Positions 18,469-28,288 are shown, numbered from the stretch's first letter. The stretch is 64,000 nucleotides of DNA from Clostridium paraputrificum (GCF_900447045.1 NZ_UAWH01000014.1:1300501-1364500); one strand, 5' to 3'. Numbers and translations: made by a program. Notes: generated by a model from the letters alone, not told the origin.

Positions 18469-19200
18469 ATGTTAGAGGTAAAGGAATTAAGTAAAAAATT
18501 TAAAGACGCCGTGGTTGTAGACAAGCTTTCTTTTAATGTAAATAAAGGGGAGATAGTTGGTCTTCTTGGAGAGAATGGAGCAGGAAAGACAACTACTCTT
18601 AGAATGATATCAACAATGCTAAAAATTACTTCTGGAGAAGTTAAAGTAAATGACTATGATGCTTCAAAGGAACCTGAAAAGGTAAGAAGAGAAATTGGAA
18701 TACTTTTTGGTGGTGATATTGGACTTTATGATAGACTTACAGGAAGAGAGAATATAAGATATTTTGCTAACCTTTTTGGAATTAAAAATGATGAGGCAAA
18801 CAAAAGGATAGATGAACTTTCTAAGGATTTTGGTATGGAAGATTATATTGATAAAAAGGTTGGTAAATTTTCAAGAGGGATGAAACAAAAAGTATCTATA
18901 TCTCGTTCAATAGTTCATAATCCATCAGTTATGTTATTTGATGAACCAAGTACAGGGTTAGATGTAAGAGCTACTAGGGTTGTTCACCAGTTTATAAAGA
19001 AGTGTAAAGAAGAAAATAAAACTATTCTATTTTCTAGCCATTCCATGGCTGAGGTAGAGAAACTATGTGATAGAGTTATTATTATTCATAAGGGCAAGCT
19101 TGTAGAGCAGGGGAGAATAAATGAACTTAAGGAAAAGTATAATACAGAGGATTTAGAAGAAGTTTTTGTATCTTTAATTGGAGGTGATAAGGATGAGTAA
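18469..19200 (+). CDS. natA: ABC transporter ATP-binding protein, NatA-like
   Basis: A 243-residue ATPase subunit of an exporter. Walker A is GENGAGKTT near residue 37, the signature is FSRGMKQK near 141, Walker B is VMLFDEPSTGLD near 160, and the switch His is in FSSHSM. The segment GILFGGDIGLYDRLTGRENI closely resembles B. subtilis NatA, the ATPase of the NatAB Na+ exporter. It overlaps the permease gene by 8 bases, a typical coupled pair. Na+ as substrate is inferred from the resemblance. ATG start with AAAGGAGGG. Confidence 0.88.
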   Translation: MLEVKELSKKFKDAVVVDKLSFNVNKGEIVGLLGENGAGKTTTLRMISTMLKITSGEVKVNDYDASKEPEKVRREIGILFGGDIGLYDRLTGRENIRYFANLFGIKNDEANKRIDELSKDFGMEDYIDKKVGKFSRGMKQKVSISRSIVHNPSVMLFDEPSTGLDVRATRVVHQFIKKCKEENKTILFSSHSMAEVEKLCDRVIIIHKGKLVEQGRINELKEKYNTEDLEEVFVSLIGGDKDE

Positions 19201-20383
19201 TTTCTTAACAGTTTTAAAGAAAGAATTAACTGACATTATTAGAGATAGAAAAACCTTAGCCTTTACAATAATTCTACCTATTCTTATATATCCTTTAATG
19301 TTTAAGGTTATGTCAACAGCCATGACTAGTTCAACAACTGAAGCACAGAAGGAAAGTAGAATTGTACTTCAAGGTGACAAGGATTCAAGTATAGCAGCTC
19401 TATTAAAAAGTGAAGAAGGTATAATAATTGAAGAGGTGGAAAACCCATCAGAAGCCTTAAAAAGTGGGGATATACAATTAATAATTAATATACCTAATAA
19501 TTTTGATGCAAATATAGCTAGTGGTAAAGTTACTAATGTAGAAATGTTAATGGATGACGAATCCAATAAATCAACAGCTGCAGCAGGAATTGTATCCTCT
19601 ATTTATGAGGCATATAGCAAGCAAATAGTAACCTCAAGATTACAAGAACAAGGGATAGAAGAAGAAATTTTAACGCCTTTTAATCTTGAAATAAAATCTG
19701 GAGTAAGTAAAGATGGTAATATGAATCAATTAGGAAATTATATGACAGGAATGCTACCAAGCATGGTTGTATTACTTCTTTTATCTTTAACACTTGGACT
19801 TGCATCTGAACTTGGAGCAGGAGAAAAAGAGAAAAATACTTTTGAACCTCTTTTATCTACATCAGGAAATAGAAGTTCAATACTTTGGGGGAAAATAGGT
19901 AGCCTTTGTATAATGGGAGCAATTACATTATGCTTTAGCATGATATCTTTATGGATTTCATTTAAACAATATATTTCTGAATTGTCAGGAGGAGGAGAGA
20001 TAGCTCTTTCACTAAGTGGAAAGTCTATAGCCTTAACAATAGTTTTCTCATTATTACTTATAGTTATAATTTGTGCACTACAAATATGTATAAGCTTATT
20101 TGCTAGAAGTACGAAGGAAGCTAATACTTATCTTTCTGGATTAATGATGCCTATGATGATACTTTCATTTATTCCAATGTTTTTAGATGCAAAAAGTATT
20201 AATGAAGTTTTCTTTCACATACCAATAATAAATTCTGTATGTGTTATAAAGGAAGCTATGGTTGGAATTTTTAATACTCAGCATATTCTTTTTGTGTTAG
20301 GATGGCAAATAGTATATGTTATTGCTGCTGTTGTAGGTGCTAAAATAATGTTCTCAAGGGAAGAGGTTGTATTTAGAAGTTAG
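19193..20383 (+). CDS. natB: ABC transporter permease, NatB-like
   Basis: A 396-residue membrane subunit of the exporter. It has a TM helix at about 20-40, a large extracytoplasmic loop (about 45-170), then five to six helices with the ABC-2 motif GAGEKEKNTFEPLLSTSGNR. This loop-and-coupling-helix plan is that of NatB. A TTG at 19178 is in frame, but GGAGGTG at 19180-19186 points to the ATG at 19193, which I use. It is coupled to natA. A bidirectional terminator follows. Confidence 0.87.
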   Translation: MSNFLTVLKKELTDIIRDRKTLAFTIILPILIYPLMFKVMSTAMTSSTTEAQKESRIVLQGDKDSSIAALLKSEEGIIIEEVENPSEALKSGDIQLIINIPNNFDANIASGKVTNVEMLMDDESNKSTAAAGIVSSIYEAYSKQIVTSRLQEQGIEEEILTPFNLEIKSGVSKDGNMNQLGNYMTGMLPSMVVLLLLSLTLGLASELGAGEKEKNTFEPLLSTSGNRSSILWGKIGSLCIMGAITLCFSMISLWISFKQYISELSGGGEIALSLSGKSIALTIVFSLLLIVIICALQICISLFARSTKEANTYLSGLMMPMMILSFIPMFLDAKSINEVFFHIPIINSVCVIKEAMVGIFNTQHILFVLGWQIVYVIAAVVGAKIMFSREEVVFRS

Positions 20384-20441
20384 GATAAATAAAAGAATAT
20401 AAAAACAATAAATATAAGAATATATAAATATTTAAATAGGA

Positions 20442-20470
20442 AAAACAGGAAGGTATCATCTTCCTGTTTT
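20442..20470. terminator. Bidirectional terminator
   Basis: AAAACAGGAAG (20442-20452) and CTTCCTGTTTT (20460-20470) form a perfect 11-bp stem between convergent natB and the secreted-protein gene. Confidence 0.88.
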
Positions 20471-20473
20471 AAA

Positions 20474-20956
20474 TTATTTACAGTAAATTTTCTTCAAGTA
20501 GCCATCTAATTCTTTCTTTTCATCATCATTTAAACAATCTTTTTTAGATTTCTTTAGTAGCTCTTTAAATTTTTCGTAATCTTTATCTCCTAACTTACAT
20601 TTAGCTATTTTATTTTTTAATGATATTAATTTCTTAATTTGATCCTTTGAAAGATCATTATTTTCTTGTAAACACTTATTGATTTCTCCAAGTGCTTTTT
20701 TATCATCATCAGATAATAATTTTAGGTTTTCAGCTTTAGATAGCATCTTAATATCTTCAGCAGCACGTTCTTTTCCAAGCTTATGCTTATGATGTCTGCT
20801 TTCATCTTCCTTTTTTTCAGCATCCTTCTTTTCAGATTCTGTAGCTGTAACTGTTGTAGTTTCATTTGGATATTCTACAGCACTTGCTATTATAGCAGAA
20901 GATCCACTAACTAAAGCAAGAGATAATGCTATAGCACTTACATATCTTTTTATCAT
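20474..20956 (-). CDS. Secreted lysine-rich hypothetical protein
   Basis: 160 residues with a clear signal peptide (basic MIKRY, hydrophobic core, cleavage near IIASA/V at about 26). The mature part starts with a Thr/Glu/Lys-rich low-complexity stretch and a RHHKHK cluster. A helical, highly charged domain follows (LLSDDDKKALGEINKCLQEN, SKKDCLNDDEKKELD). Three or four Cys (KCLQ, AKCKL, KDCLN, IYCK) could form disulfides. I do not recognise the family. ATG start with GAGGTG. It is probably exported and loosely wall-bound by charge; this is inference. Confidence 0.65.
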   Translation of the reverse strand: MIKRYVSAIALSLALVSGSSAIIASAVEYPNETTTVTATESEKKDAEKKEDESRHHKHKLGKERAAEDIKMLSKAENLKLLSDDDKKALGEINKCLQENNDLSKDQIKKLISLKNKIAKCKLGDKDYEKFKELLKKSKKDCLNDDEKKELDGYLKKIYCK

Positions 20957-21008
20957 TTGTATTCACCTCTATATATAATTTTGAACAAAATTAGTATGTG
21001 ACAAACAA

Positions 21009-21419
21009 TTAATGAGTATTCACAGAGTTGTTGTACTTATTTCGTATATAAGCAATTTGAATACAAGAAGGCATTATTTGTTTGTATATTTCAGATTGAA
21101 AATCCGAGTATACTATTGAGTTTTTCTTAATTTCATCTAACAAACAGCTTTCTATTTTTTCTGTTGAATAATTAGAATTAAAATTTATCTTAAGTTTCTT
21201 ACATATATCAATAAGCATATCTTTATAATAAACAGAGCCATTTAAGAAGTAATCTTGCAGGGAAGTTTCACCTAACCTTTGTATATCTTCAGCTATATAG
21301 ATCCAAGGGGTATTCTTGTTTTTGTAATCTTTTAAGTTAAGATAGTTAGCTAGTTTTTCTAAGTCATCATTAGAACAATTTTGTAAAAATTCTAAATCAG
21401 GATCATATCTATAACTCAT
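21009..21419 (-). CDS. Short YaaW/UPF0174-like protein (DUF3944 N-terminus)
   Basis: 136 residues. The N-terminus YRYDPDLEFLQNCSNDDLEK fits the DUF3944 start of YaaW-family proteins. The stretch WIYIAEDIQRLGETSLQDYF and then YYKDMLIDICKKLKINFN fits the next YaaW segment. The end (IMPSCIQIAYIR) fits the extreme C-terminus of E. coli YaaW (IPAVLQIACLR) as I remember it. YaaW is about 237 residues, so the Gly/Ala-rich middle of about 90 residues seems to be missing here while both ends remain. The frame is intact and an AGGAGG site precedes the ATG. Function of the family is unknown. Confidence 0.65.
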   Translation of the reverse strand: MSYRYDPDLEFLQNCSNDDLEKLANYLNLKDYKNKNTPWIYIAEDIQRLGETSLQDYFLNGSVYYKDMLIDICKKLKINFNSNYSTEKIESCLLDEIKKNSIVYSDFQSEIYKQIMPSCIQIAYIRNKYNNSVNTH

Positions 21420-21545
21420 TTATATCCTCCTAAAAATACTTATAGTAATGTCTATAATATTATTTCCATTTTTATGATAAGTATAACTTTAGTTATATTG
21501 TAAAAAATATAATAAATAATTGAAACATAAGGAAAGATGATATTT

Positions 21546-22988
21546 ATGACTAGATTTAAATGGAATGATATTTTAAATAAAAATAGAATTAAAGAATATA
21601 AATCGGCTAAAAAGAATTTTGATGGCAGAGATGAATTTGAAAATGACTATGATAGGATTCTTTTTAGTGCATCTTTTAGAAGACTTCAAGATAAGGCTCA
21701 AGTTTTTCCTCTTGAGAAATTAGATTTTGTTAGAACTAGGTTAACTCACTCCTTAGAGGTGTCTTCAATTGGAAAGTCCTTAGGAATGATTATAGGACTA
21801 CAGTTAATTCCTCTAACTAAAGGAACAGATGACGAAATAAACTTTCAAATGGTAGAAGAAATAGGAAATGTGTTGTCCTGTGCAGGACTTATACATGATT
21901 TGGGAAATCCACCTTTTGGACATTTTGGGGAGGTTGCCATTAGAGAATGGTTTGCTTCTAAGTTAAAAAAAAATAAGGATGGAAGCTTCTATTTTAAATT
22001 TGAGGAATATGAATTTAAATTAGAAAGGCAAGAAGCCTTAGACCTTTTGAACTTTGAGGGGAATGCTCAAGGTCTTAGAATTTTGACTAAGTTACATTTT
22101 GTTATAGATAGATATGGAATGAATTTAACTACTGGAGTGCTAAATTCAATTATAAAGTATCCTATATCATCCTTGGAACTTGGGAATAAGAAGTTTGGTG
22201 GAAAGAAGATTGGATATTTTAAAGCAGAGGAGAATACCTTTAATTATATAGTTAATAGTACAAAGATAGGTAAAAATAGAAATCCATTAGTATATATATT
22301 AGAGGCTGCTGATGATATTGCATATCTCTTAGGTGATTTAGAAGATGCATTTAGCAAGAAAATATTCTCACATGAATTATTTAAAAATAAATATAGGGAG
22401 TTTATAAAGGAAGAAGGATATGAAGAGAAAACCCTTGAGGAAAGCTTATCTTTCTATCTTTCTAAGAACTATGATATTGCAAAAGAGGAATATGGATATG
22501 AAGATCCAGGGGAATATGCCCTAAAGTCATTTATAATAAAGTTAAATAGATATTTTAAAGACTGTGTTTCGGAAGAATTTATATCCTCTTATGATGAGAT
22601 TATGAGGGGGGAATATAAGGGGAATCTTATAGAAAATTCTAAAGCTAATAAGGTATCATCATTTTTAAGAAGAATATCTAATGAATATGTATATAATAAT
22701 GATAGAATTGTATCTAATGAAATTGTAGGGTATAAAATAATAGAATTTTTGTTAGATACCTTTATACCTGTTGCATTAAACAAGGATGTAAAACCCTATG
22801 AGGGGTATGATGGAAAACTATATTCACTTATTTCTAAAAATTATAGATTTGTATGTGAACATAGTATTGAACAAAAGGATTGTAGTGAAGAGTATTGTAG
22901 ATTATTATTAGTTACTGACTTTATATGTGGAATGACAGATTCATATGCTGCTCATATTTATCATGAATTGTTGGGTATGAGAATTTAA
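21546..22988 (+). CDS. dgt: Deoxyguanosinetriphosphate triphosphohydrolase
   Basis: A 480-residue HD-domain dNTPase that splits dGTP to deoxyguanosine and triphosphate, shaping dNTP pools. HD-family metal ligands are visible: RTRLTHSLEVSSIG (first His, about residue 70) and AGLIHDLGNPPFGHFGE (HD pair, about 115), then EAADDIAYLLGDLEDAF. The segment IAYLLGDLEDAF and a C-terminal DFICGMTDSYA are typical of the dGTPase branch. An ATG at 21537 lies too close to AAGGAAAG, so the ATG at 21546 (9-base spacing) is preferred. Single gene; neighbours do not suggest a pathway. Confidence 0.92.
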   Translation: MTRFKWNDILNKNRIKEYKSAKKNFDGRDEFENDYDRILFSASFRRLQDKAQVFPLEKLDFVRTRLTHSLEVSSIGKSLGMIIGLQLIPLTKGTDDEINFQMVEEIGNVLSCAGLIHDLGNPPFGHFGEVAIREWFASKLKKNKDGSFYFKFEEYEFKLERQEALDLLNFEGNAQGLRILTKLHFVIDRYGMNLTTGVLNSIIKYPISSLELGNKKFGGKKIGYFKAEENTFNYIVNSTKIGKNRNPLVYILEAADDIAYLLGDLEDAFSKKIFSHELFKNKYREFIKEEGYEEKTLEESLSFYLSKNYDIAKEEYGYEDPGEYALKSFIIKLNRYFKDCVSEEFISSYDEIMRGEYKGNLIENSKANKVSSFLRRISNEYVYNNDRIVSNEIVGYKIIEFLLDTFIPVALNKDVKPYEGYDGKLYSLISKNYRFVCEHSIEQKDCSEEYCRLLLVTDFICGMTDSYAAHIYHELLGMRI

Positions 22989-23135
22989 AATATTAAATTT
23001 TTATTTTTATTCTAACAAAATACAAAATACATGGAAAAATACATAGAAAATTAAGTATATGATATGAAAAATTAAAAAGTAATAGTAATTTAATAATGAA
23101 TTGTGGTATTATATTATTTATTGAGGAGGGATAAT

Positions 23136-24908
23136 ATGGAATTAAATTGGAGCTTGAAGGAAATATATCCTTCATTTGAAAGTGAAGAATTTAAAAATGA
23201 TTTAGAAAAGTTAGACCAAAGTATAAAGTCCTTAAATACTTGGGCTGATGAAGTAGTTTGTGAGGAAGGCAATGTAAGGCCAAAGCTTGAAGAATATATA
23301 AAGAGATCTTCAAAATTATCTGAGCTAATTGGTAGGCTTGAGGCTTTTATTTCTCTTACATTAAGTGCAGATACTAAAAATTCAGAAGGGTTAAGATATT
23401 CTGATATATTAGATAGTAAACTCACTGAGATTGTTGAAGCAACTACAAAGCTTGAAAGATGGATTAGTAATATAAAAGATATCGATATCGTTATTAAGGG
23501 ATCAGAAGTTTTAAAAGAGCATGAATTTTACATTAAAGAAATAATAGAAAAGAGTAAATATCTTCTTTCAGATAGGGAAGAATCTATAATTTCTAAAATG
23601 AAGAATACAGGATCAAATGCTTGGCTAAAATTAAAGGATAATTTAATATCTAACTTAAAGGTGGACATAGAAATAGATGGTGAAATGAAAGAACTACCTT
23701 TAACAGTAGTATTAAATATGGCTTATGATCCAAATGGAGAATTAAGAAGAAAAGCTTATTTTGCTGAAATTGAATCATATAAAAAAGTTGAAGAGGGTGT
23801 AGCAGCAGCCTTAAATGGAATTAAAGGTGAGGTTTTAACAGTATGTGATTTAAGAGGATATAAATCACCTCTTGATATGACTCTTGTTAATTCTAGAATG
23901 GATGAAGAATCATTAGATGCAATGCTTGAAGCTATGAAGGAAAGTATGCCTTTATTTAGAAAGTATTTAAGAAGAAAAGGTGAACTTTTAGGATACAAAA
24001 ATGGATTACCATTCTATGAAATGTATGCACCTGTTTCAGAAGCTGAAATGAAATTCACTTATGAAGAAGCTGCAAAGTATGTAGAAAAGAACTTTAGAAC
24101 TTTCAGTGACCATTTAGCTGATTTTGCTAAAACTGCAGTTGAAAAAAGCTGGATAGATGTATTCCCTAAAGAAGGTAAGGTTGGGGGAGCATTCTGTCAT
24201 AACCTTCATTTCTTAGGTGAAAGTAGATTTTTACTAAACTATGGAGAACAGTTTGGTGATGTTGTAACTATGGCACATGAGCTTGGACATGGATTCCATG
24301 GAGAGTGTTTAAAGAATGAAAAGATATTAAACTCTGATTATCCAATGCCAATTGCAGAAACAGCTTCTACATTCTGTGAAACTATTATTAAAAAAGCTGC
24401 TATAAAAGATGCAACTAAGGAAGAGGCTTTAGCTATTCTAGAAAATGAAATATCAGATTGTACACAAGTTATTGTAGATATATATTCTAGATTTTTATTT
24501 GAGAAGGCTTTCTTTGAAAAGAGAAGAGAAAGTGCTTTATCAGTAGAAGAGATAAAAGAATTAATGTTAAATGCTCAAAGAGAAGCATATGGTGATGGAT
24601 TAGACCCAGAATACTTACATCCATATATGTGGACATGGAAGCCACACTACTATTATGCAGACTCTAACTTCTATAACTTCCCATATGCATTTGGATTATT
24701 ATTTGCTAAGGGATTATATGCTGAATATTTAAAGAAGGGTAAGGAATTTACTACTGAATATGAAAATCTTCTTTCAATTACAGGTAAAAATGCTATAGCC
24801 GATATAACTAAGGTTGTAGGAATTGATATTCATAATAAGGAATTCTGGAAGAATTCTCTAAAGACTATAGAAGAAGATATAGAGCAATTTATAGAGTTAA
24901 CTAAATAG
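23136..24908 (+). CDS. pepF: Oligoendopeptidase F
   Basis: A 590-residue cytosolic M3B zinc metallopeptidase that cuts medium-length peptides. The zinc motif HELGH is at 381-385 (MAHELGHGFHG), with the third ligand Glu in IAETASTFCE about 25 residues later. The C-terminal WKPHYYYADSNFYNFPYAFG motif is diagnostic of PepF. GAGGAGGG at 23123-23130 selects the ATG at 23136 over a longer in-frame TTG. Length is normal for the family (about 600). Followed by its own terminator. Confidence 0.95.
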   Translation: MELNWSLKEIYPSFESEEFKNDLEKLDQSIKSLNTWADEVVCEEGNVRPKLEEYIKRSSKLSELIGRLEAFISLTLSADTKNSEGLRYSDILDSKLTEIVEATTKLERWISNIKDIDIVIKGSEVLKEHEFYIKEIIEKSKYLLSDREESIISKMKNTGSNAWLKLKDNLISNLKVDIEIDGEMKELPLTVVLNMAYDPNGELRRKAYFAEIESYKKVEEGVAAALNGIKGEVLTVCDLRGYKSPLDMTLVNSRMDEESLDAMLEAMKESMPLFRKYLRRKGELLGYKNGLPFYEMYAPVSEAEMKFTYEEAAKYVEKNFRTFSDHLADFAKTAVEKSWIDVFPKEGKVGGAFCHNLHFLGESRFLLNYGEQFGDVVTMAHELGHGFHGECLKNEKILNSDYPMPIAETASTFCETIIKKAAIKDATKEEALAILENEISDCTQVIVDIYSRFLFEKAFFEKRRESALSVEEIKELMLNAQREAYGDGLDPEYLHPYMWTWKPHYYYADSNFYNFPYAFGLLFAKGLYAEYLKKGKEFTTEYENLLSITGKNAIADITKVVGIDIHNKEFWKNSLKTIEEDIEQFIELTK

Positions 24909-24913
24909 ATAGA

Positions 24914-24958
24914 AAAGGGATGTATCAAAAAATACTTATGATACATCTCTTTCTTTTT
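24914..24958 (+). terminator. Terminator of pepF
   Basis: GATGTATCA at 24919-24927 and TGATACATC at 24939-24947, extended by AAAGG/CTCTTT, then a T-rich tail. Confidence 0.82.
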
Positions 24959-25051
24959 TGGAAGAAGTATTATTAACTTGTTAGTTATAACTATTTGACT
25001 TATAATACTTAGATAAAGGATAGATTTTACTATATAGATAGGATGATATAA

Positions 25052-26359
25052 ATGAAGTATGATGAAGCAATGGATTATATACATAAGGTAGGTAATTTTG
25101 GCTCTAATTATGGCCTTGAAAGAACCTATAGACTACTAGAAATCCTTGGTAATCCCCAAGAAGGATTAAAATTAATACACATAGCAGGAACAAATGGTAA
25201 GGGTTCAACCACATCTATAATAACTTCTTTACTTATGGAGAAGGGGTTTAAGGTTGGCATGTATACATCTCCTTTTTTAGAGGAGTTTGAAGAAAGAATA
25301 CAAATTAATAGAAATAATATTCCTAAGGATACTTTAGGTAGACTAATGGATGTTTTAAAAGTTTCTGTTAACCAGGTTATTTTAGAGGGATATAATCATC
25401 CAACAGAGTTTGAAATAATTACTTGTTTAATGCTTTTATATTTTAAAGAGGAAAATATAGATTATGGAGTTATTGAAGTAGGTTTAGGTGGAAGGCTTGA
25501 TTCTACCAATGTTATAACTCCAATACTTAGTATAATTACCTCTATAAGCTTAGATCATACTAACCTTTTGGGAAGTACTTTAGAGGAGATTGCAGGTGAA
25601 AAGGCTGGTATTATAAAAAAAGCTATACCTGTAATAAGTTATCCTCAGGAAGAGGAAGCAAAGGTGGTTATTGAAAAGGTATGTAAGGAAAATAACTCTT
25701 CTTTATATATAGTAGATAAAAGCAAAGGTCACTTTTTAAGTGTTGTTAATAAGGATAAGATATATCAAAAAGTAGAAGTAGAATTTAAGAATAAAAAAAT
25801 AGATTTAGATTTTGCTCTTCTTGGAGAACATCAAATTACTAACTTATTAGTAGCATTAAATGGAATAAGTGTACTTGAGGAAATTGAAAATATTAAGTTT
25901 ACCATAGATGATATAAAAGAGGGGGTAAAAAAGGTACAATGGAAAGGTAGACTAGAGGTTATGAAAAATAACCCTTTAGTTGTTATTGATGGGGCTCATA
26001 ATATTCAAGGTATAAAAACATTAAATGAAAATGTACATAAGTATTTTACTTATAAGAATATATATTTATTATTAGGGATATTAGCTGATAAACAAGTTGA
26101 AGATATGGTGAAAGTTATTACACCAGAGGCTAAAAAGGTGTATGCGCTAACACCTCATAGCAATAGAGCAGAATTATCAAAAGATTTAAAGAAGGTTATA
26201 GACAAGTACAATTCAAATTGTGTTGCTCTAGATAGCTACGAAGAAGGATTAGCTTTAGCTTTATCAGAGGCAAATGAAGAAGATTTGATTTTAATAAGCG
26301 GGTCACTATATATGATAGGTGATATGAGAGGCATTATTAGAAGGAAATTCAATAAATAA
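25052..26359 (+). CDS. folC: Folylpolyglutamate synthase / dihydrofolate synthase
   Basis: A 435-residue Mur-ligase-type ATP enzyme that adds glutamate to (dihydro)pteroate and folates, retaining folate in the cell. The P-loop AGTNGKGSTTS is at 45-55, YTSPFLEEFEERIQIN at about 73-88, EVGLGGRLDSTN near 145, and DGAHN near 312. This order is the full FolC plan. ATG start with TAGGATG. A possible promoter is TTGTTA-N17-TATAAT (24978-25006). The next gene begins 24 bases downstream and is probably co-transcribed. Confidence 0.95.
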   Translation: MKYDEAMDYIHKVGNFGSNYGLERTYRLLEILGNPQEGLKLIHIAGTNGKGSTTSIITSLLMEKGFKVGMYTSPFLEEFEERIQINRNNIPKDTLGRLMDVLKVSVNQVILEGYNHPTEFEIITCLMLLYFKEENIDYGVIEVGLGGRLDSTNVITPILSIITSISLDHTNLLGSTLEEIAGEKAGIIKKAIPVISYPQEEEAKVVIEKVCKENNSSLYIVDKSKGHFLSVVNKDKIYQKVEVEFKNKKIDLDFALLGEHQITNLLVALNGISVLEEIENIKFTIDDIKEGVKKVQWKGRLEVMKNNPLVVIDGAHNIQGIKTLNENVHKYFTYKNIYLLLGILADKQVEDMVKVITPEAKKVYALTPHSNRAELSKDLKKVIDKYNSNCVALDSYEEGLALALSEANEEDLILISGSLYMIGDMRGIIRRKFNK

Positions 26360-26383
26360 AATATGCTAGAGGGTGGGGATTTT

Positions 26384-28270
26384 ATGACCTGTGAAGAAAA
26401 GGATATATGCTACAAGGACTTAAAAACATTTTATGAGGAAAATAAGGGCCAGGTATACACAAACCAAAACTTTGAAGAAGCAGGAAAAGATGAGATAAAC
26501 TCAATTTTTATGGGTAATGATTTACCTACCTTTGATATGATTGGAAATTCAAAAAGGTTATTAAGAATTATTGACTTAATAATTGAAGATGAATCTAATA
26601 TTAGTGAAGCAATATCTTTCATAGAAGAACATCCTTTAATAAAGTATTATGGGGAGTTTATAGAATTAATTAATGGAAGAATTGAATCTAATATTATTAA
26701 CAAAAGGGATATAATAAAGGTTGGAAGATTAATGGCTTTTAAAGGTAACTCAAAAGAAGAAATAAAGCTTGGATTAACTCTTTTGTTTTTTGATGAAATT
26801 GAAGAAATAAAGGAAAAGCTTTTAGTTTTAGCTTTATATAATGAGTATTCTTTTTATGTTGCTAAATTATTTTTAAAGTTAAAGGGTTCTGATGAGATAT
26901 TATTTGATTTAGCTAAAGTATCTCAGGCAGCAGGAAGGGTGATTTATGCAAATTATATAGATGTACTTAATAAAGATATGAAAGAGTGGATGGTCTGTGA
27001 AGGCTGGAAAGGGGAATATTTCAAGAATTTTCTTTGGAATACCACTATAATTAAGGTGGGGTATGATTACTTTCTAAATAATGACAATATTAATGAGAAG
27101 ACTTTTAAAGCTTTTGGAGAAGTAGTAAGCAATATATTTGTATACTATAATTATGAAAAGTTATCTATATTTAAAAGGTTAGTAAAAAGATATATTGATT
27201 TATTTGAGAAGTATGATAAAGATGTTAAAAGTTGTTTAACCTTAGGAAATGTGTATAGATATATAGTTGATGAATCAGTCATGGAAGATGAATATTATAA
27301 AAAAACTCAAAAGCTCTATTTAAAAATAGATTGGACAAGAGTATTTAATGATGCTATAAAAGATGAAACTGTTGATTCACCATTATTATTTCAATTAGCT
27401 GTTGAAATGGATGAAGATTTAACTGTAGAGGAGTTAAATATGCTCTTAAAAAGGAATCCTAGAGATTATGTTTGGTATAAGTATATAGAAATGTTAAATG
27501 AAACATCATACTCCGATCTATTAATAAGTACAGTTAAGAAATCTCTAAATTTAAAGGAAATATTTATAGGTCCAAAGGATTTGTCAAAGGAAGTTTATGT
27601 TGAGGATAGTAGTGATTATTCATTACTTTTAATAGCTTTAGAGTCACTAACAAGAGAGAGCATAATTAAAAATCAAGATTTCCTTGTAGAATGCTTAAAT
27701 GCTGATTTAATAGATATAAGATTATCAGCAATTGAAAAGCTATGGTCTATAGAAGATCGATGGACAAGAAAAACCCTATCTTCACTTGAGGAGGCAATTA
27801 AAAATGAAGTTGTTGATTGGATAAGAAAAAAAATAATTTTCATTATATATGAAAATAACAATAATTTTATAATTACTGATATTAACAATCCAGAAGAGGA
27901 GATTGATGGGGAAGATATATTTTTAACTAATATAATTATACCTACAGTTACTGTCAACAAGCTTAAATATAACAATGAGCTAGTAAAAGAAGGAGATGTA
28001 TTGACTCTTTTAAATGGTCTAGATGGTTATAAAGAGGATAGAATATTTATTACTACTAGCTTTGGGTTAGTTATTGGAGAGTTAAGCAGTAGGGAAGGAG
28101 AAATTATTAGAAATCTTATTATGGCAGGAGAAAGAATTGCAGGTAAGATTGAGAAATATGATGATAATATAGATTTTATGTATATAAGTCTATATAAAAA
28201 GGGAGATTACTTAATTAAAGAGTTAAGTAATATAATAAATGAAAAATTCAAATTTCTTATAGAAGATTAA
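26384..28270 (+). CDS. Large hypothetical protein with HEAT-like helices and a HIRAN-like C-terminus
   Basis: 628 residues, unrecognised as a whole. The body (about 30-480) is a series of paired helices with HEAT-like spacing, for example LIDIRLSAIEKLWSIEDRW. The last 125 residues resemble a HIRAN fold: a beta strand (IIIPTVTVNKLK), then LVKEGDVLTLLNGLDGYKED, a strand-turn FGLVIGELSSREGEII, and AGERIAGKIEKYDD. HIRAN domains bind DNA ends or forks in helicases such as HLTF; here no helicase is fused. No membrane segment or signal. GGGTGGGG places the start at the ATG at 26384 rather than 26363. Downstream of folC, likely the same operon. Confidence 0.6.
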   Translation: MTCEEKDICYKDLKTFYEENKGQVYTNQNFEEAGKDEINSIFMGNDLPTFDMIGNSKRLLRIIDLIIEDESNISEAISFIEEHPLIKYYGEFIELINGRIESNIINKRDIIKVGRLMAFKGNSKEEIKLGLTLLFFDEIEEIKEKLLVLALYNEYSFYVAKLFLKLKGSDEILFDLAKVSQAAGRVIYANYIDVLNKDMKEWMVCEGWKGEYFKNFLWNTTIIKVGYDYFLNNDNINEKTFKAFGEVVSNIFVYYNYEKLSIFKRLVKRYIDLFEKYDKDVKSCLTLGNVYRYIVDESVMEDEYYKKTQKLYLKIDWTRVFNDAIKDETVDSPLLFQLAVEMDEDLTVEELNMLLKRNPRDYVWYKYIEMLNETSYSDLLISTVKKSLNLKEIFIGPKDLSKEVYVEDSSDYSLLLIALESLTRESIIKNQDFLVECLNADLIDIRLSAIEKLWSIEDRWTRKTLSSLEEAIKNEVVDWIRKKIIFIIYENNNNFIITDINNPEEEIDGEDIFLTNIIIPTVTVNKLKYNNELVKEGDVLTLLNGLDGYKEDRIFITTSFGLVIGELSSREGEIIRNLIMAGERIAGKIEKYDDNIDFMYISLYKKGDYLIKELSNIINEKFKFLIED

Positions 28271-28288
28271 AAATTCAAGTATTTAAAC

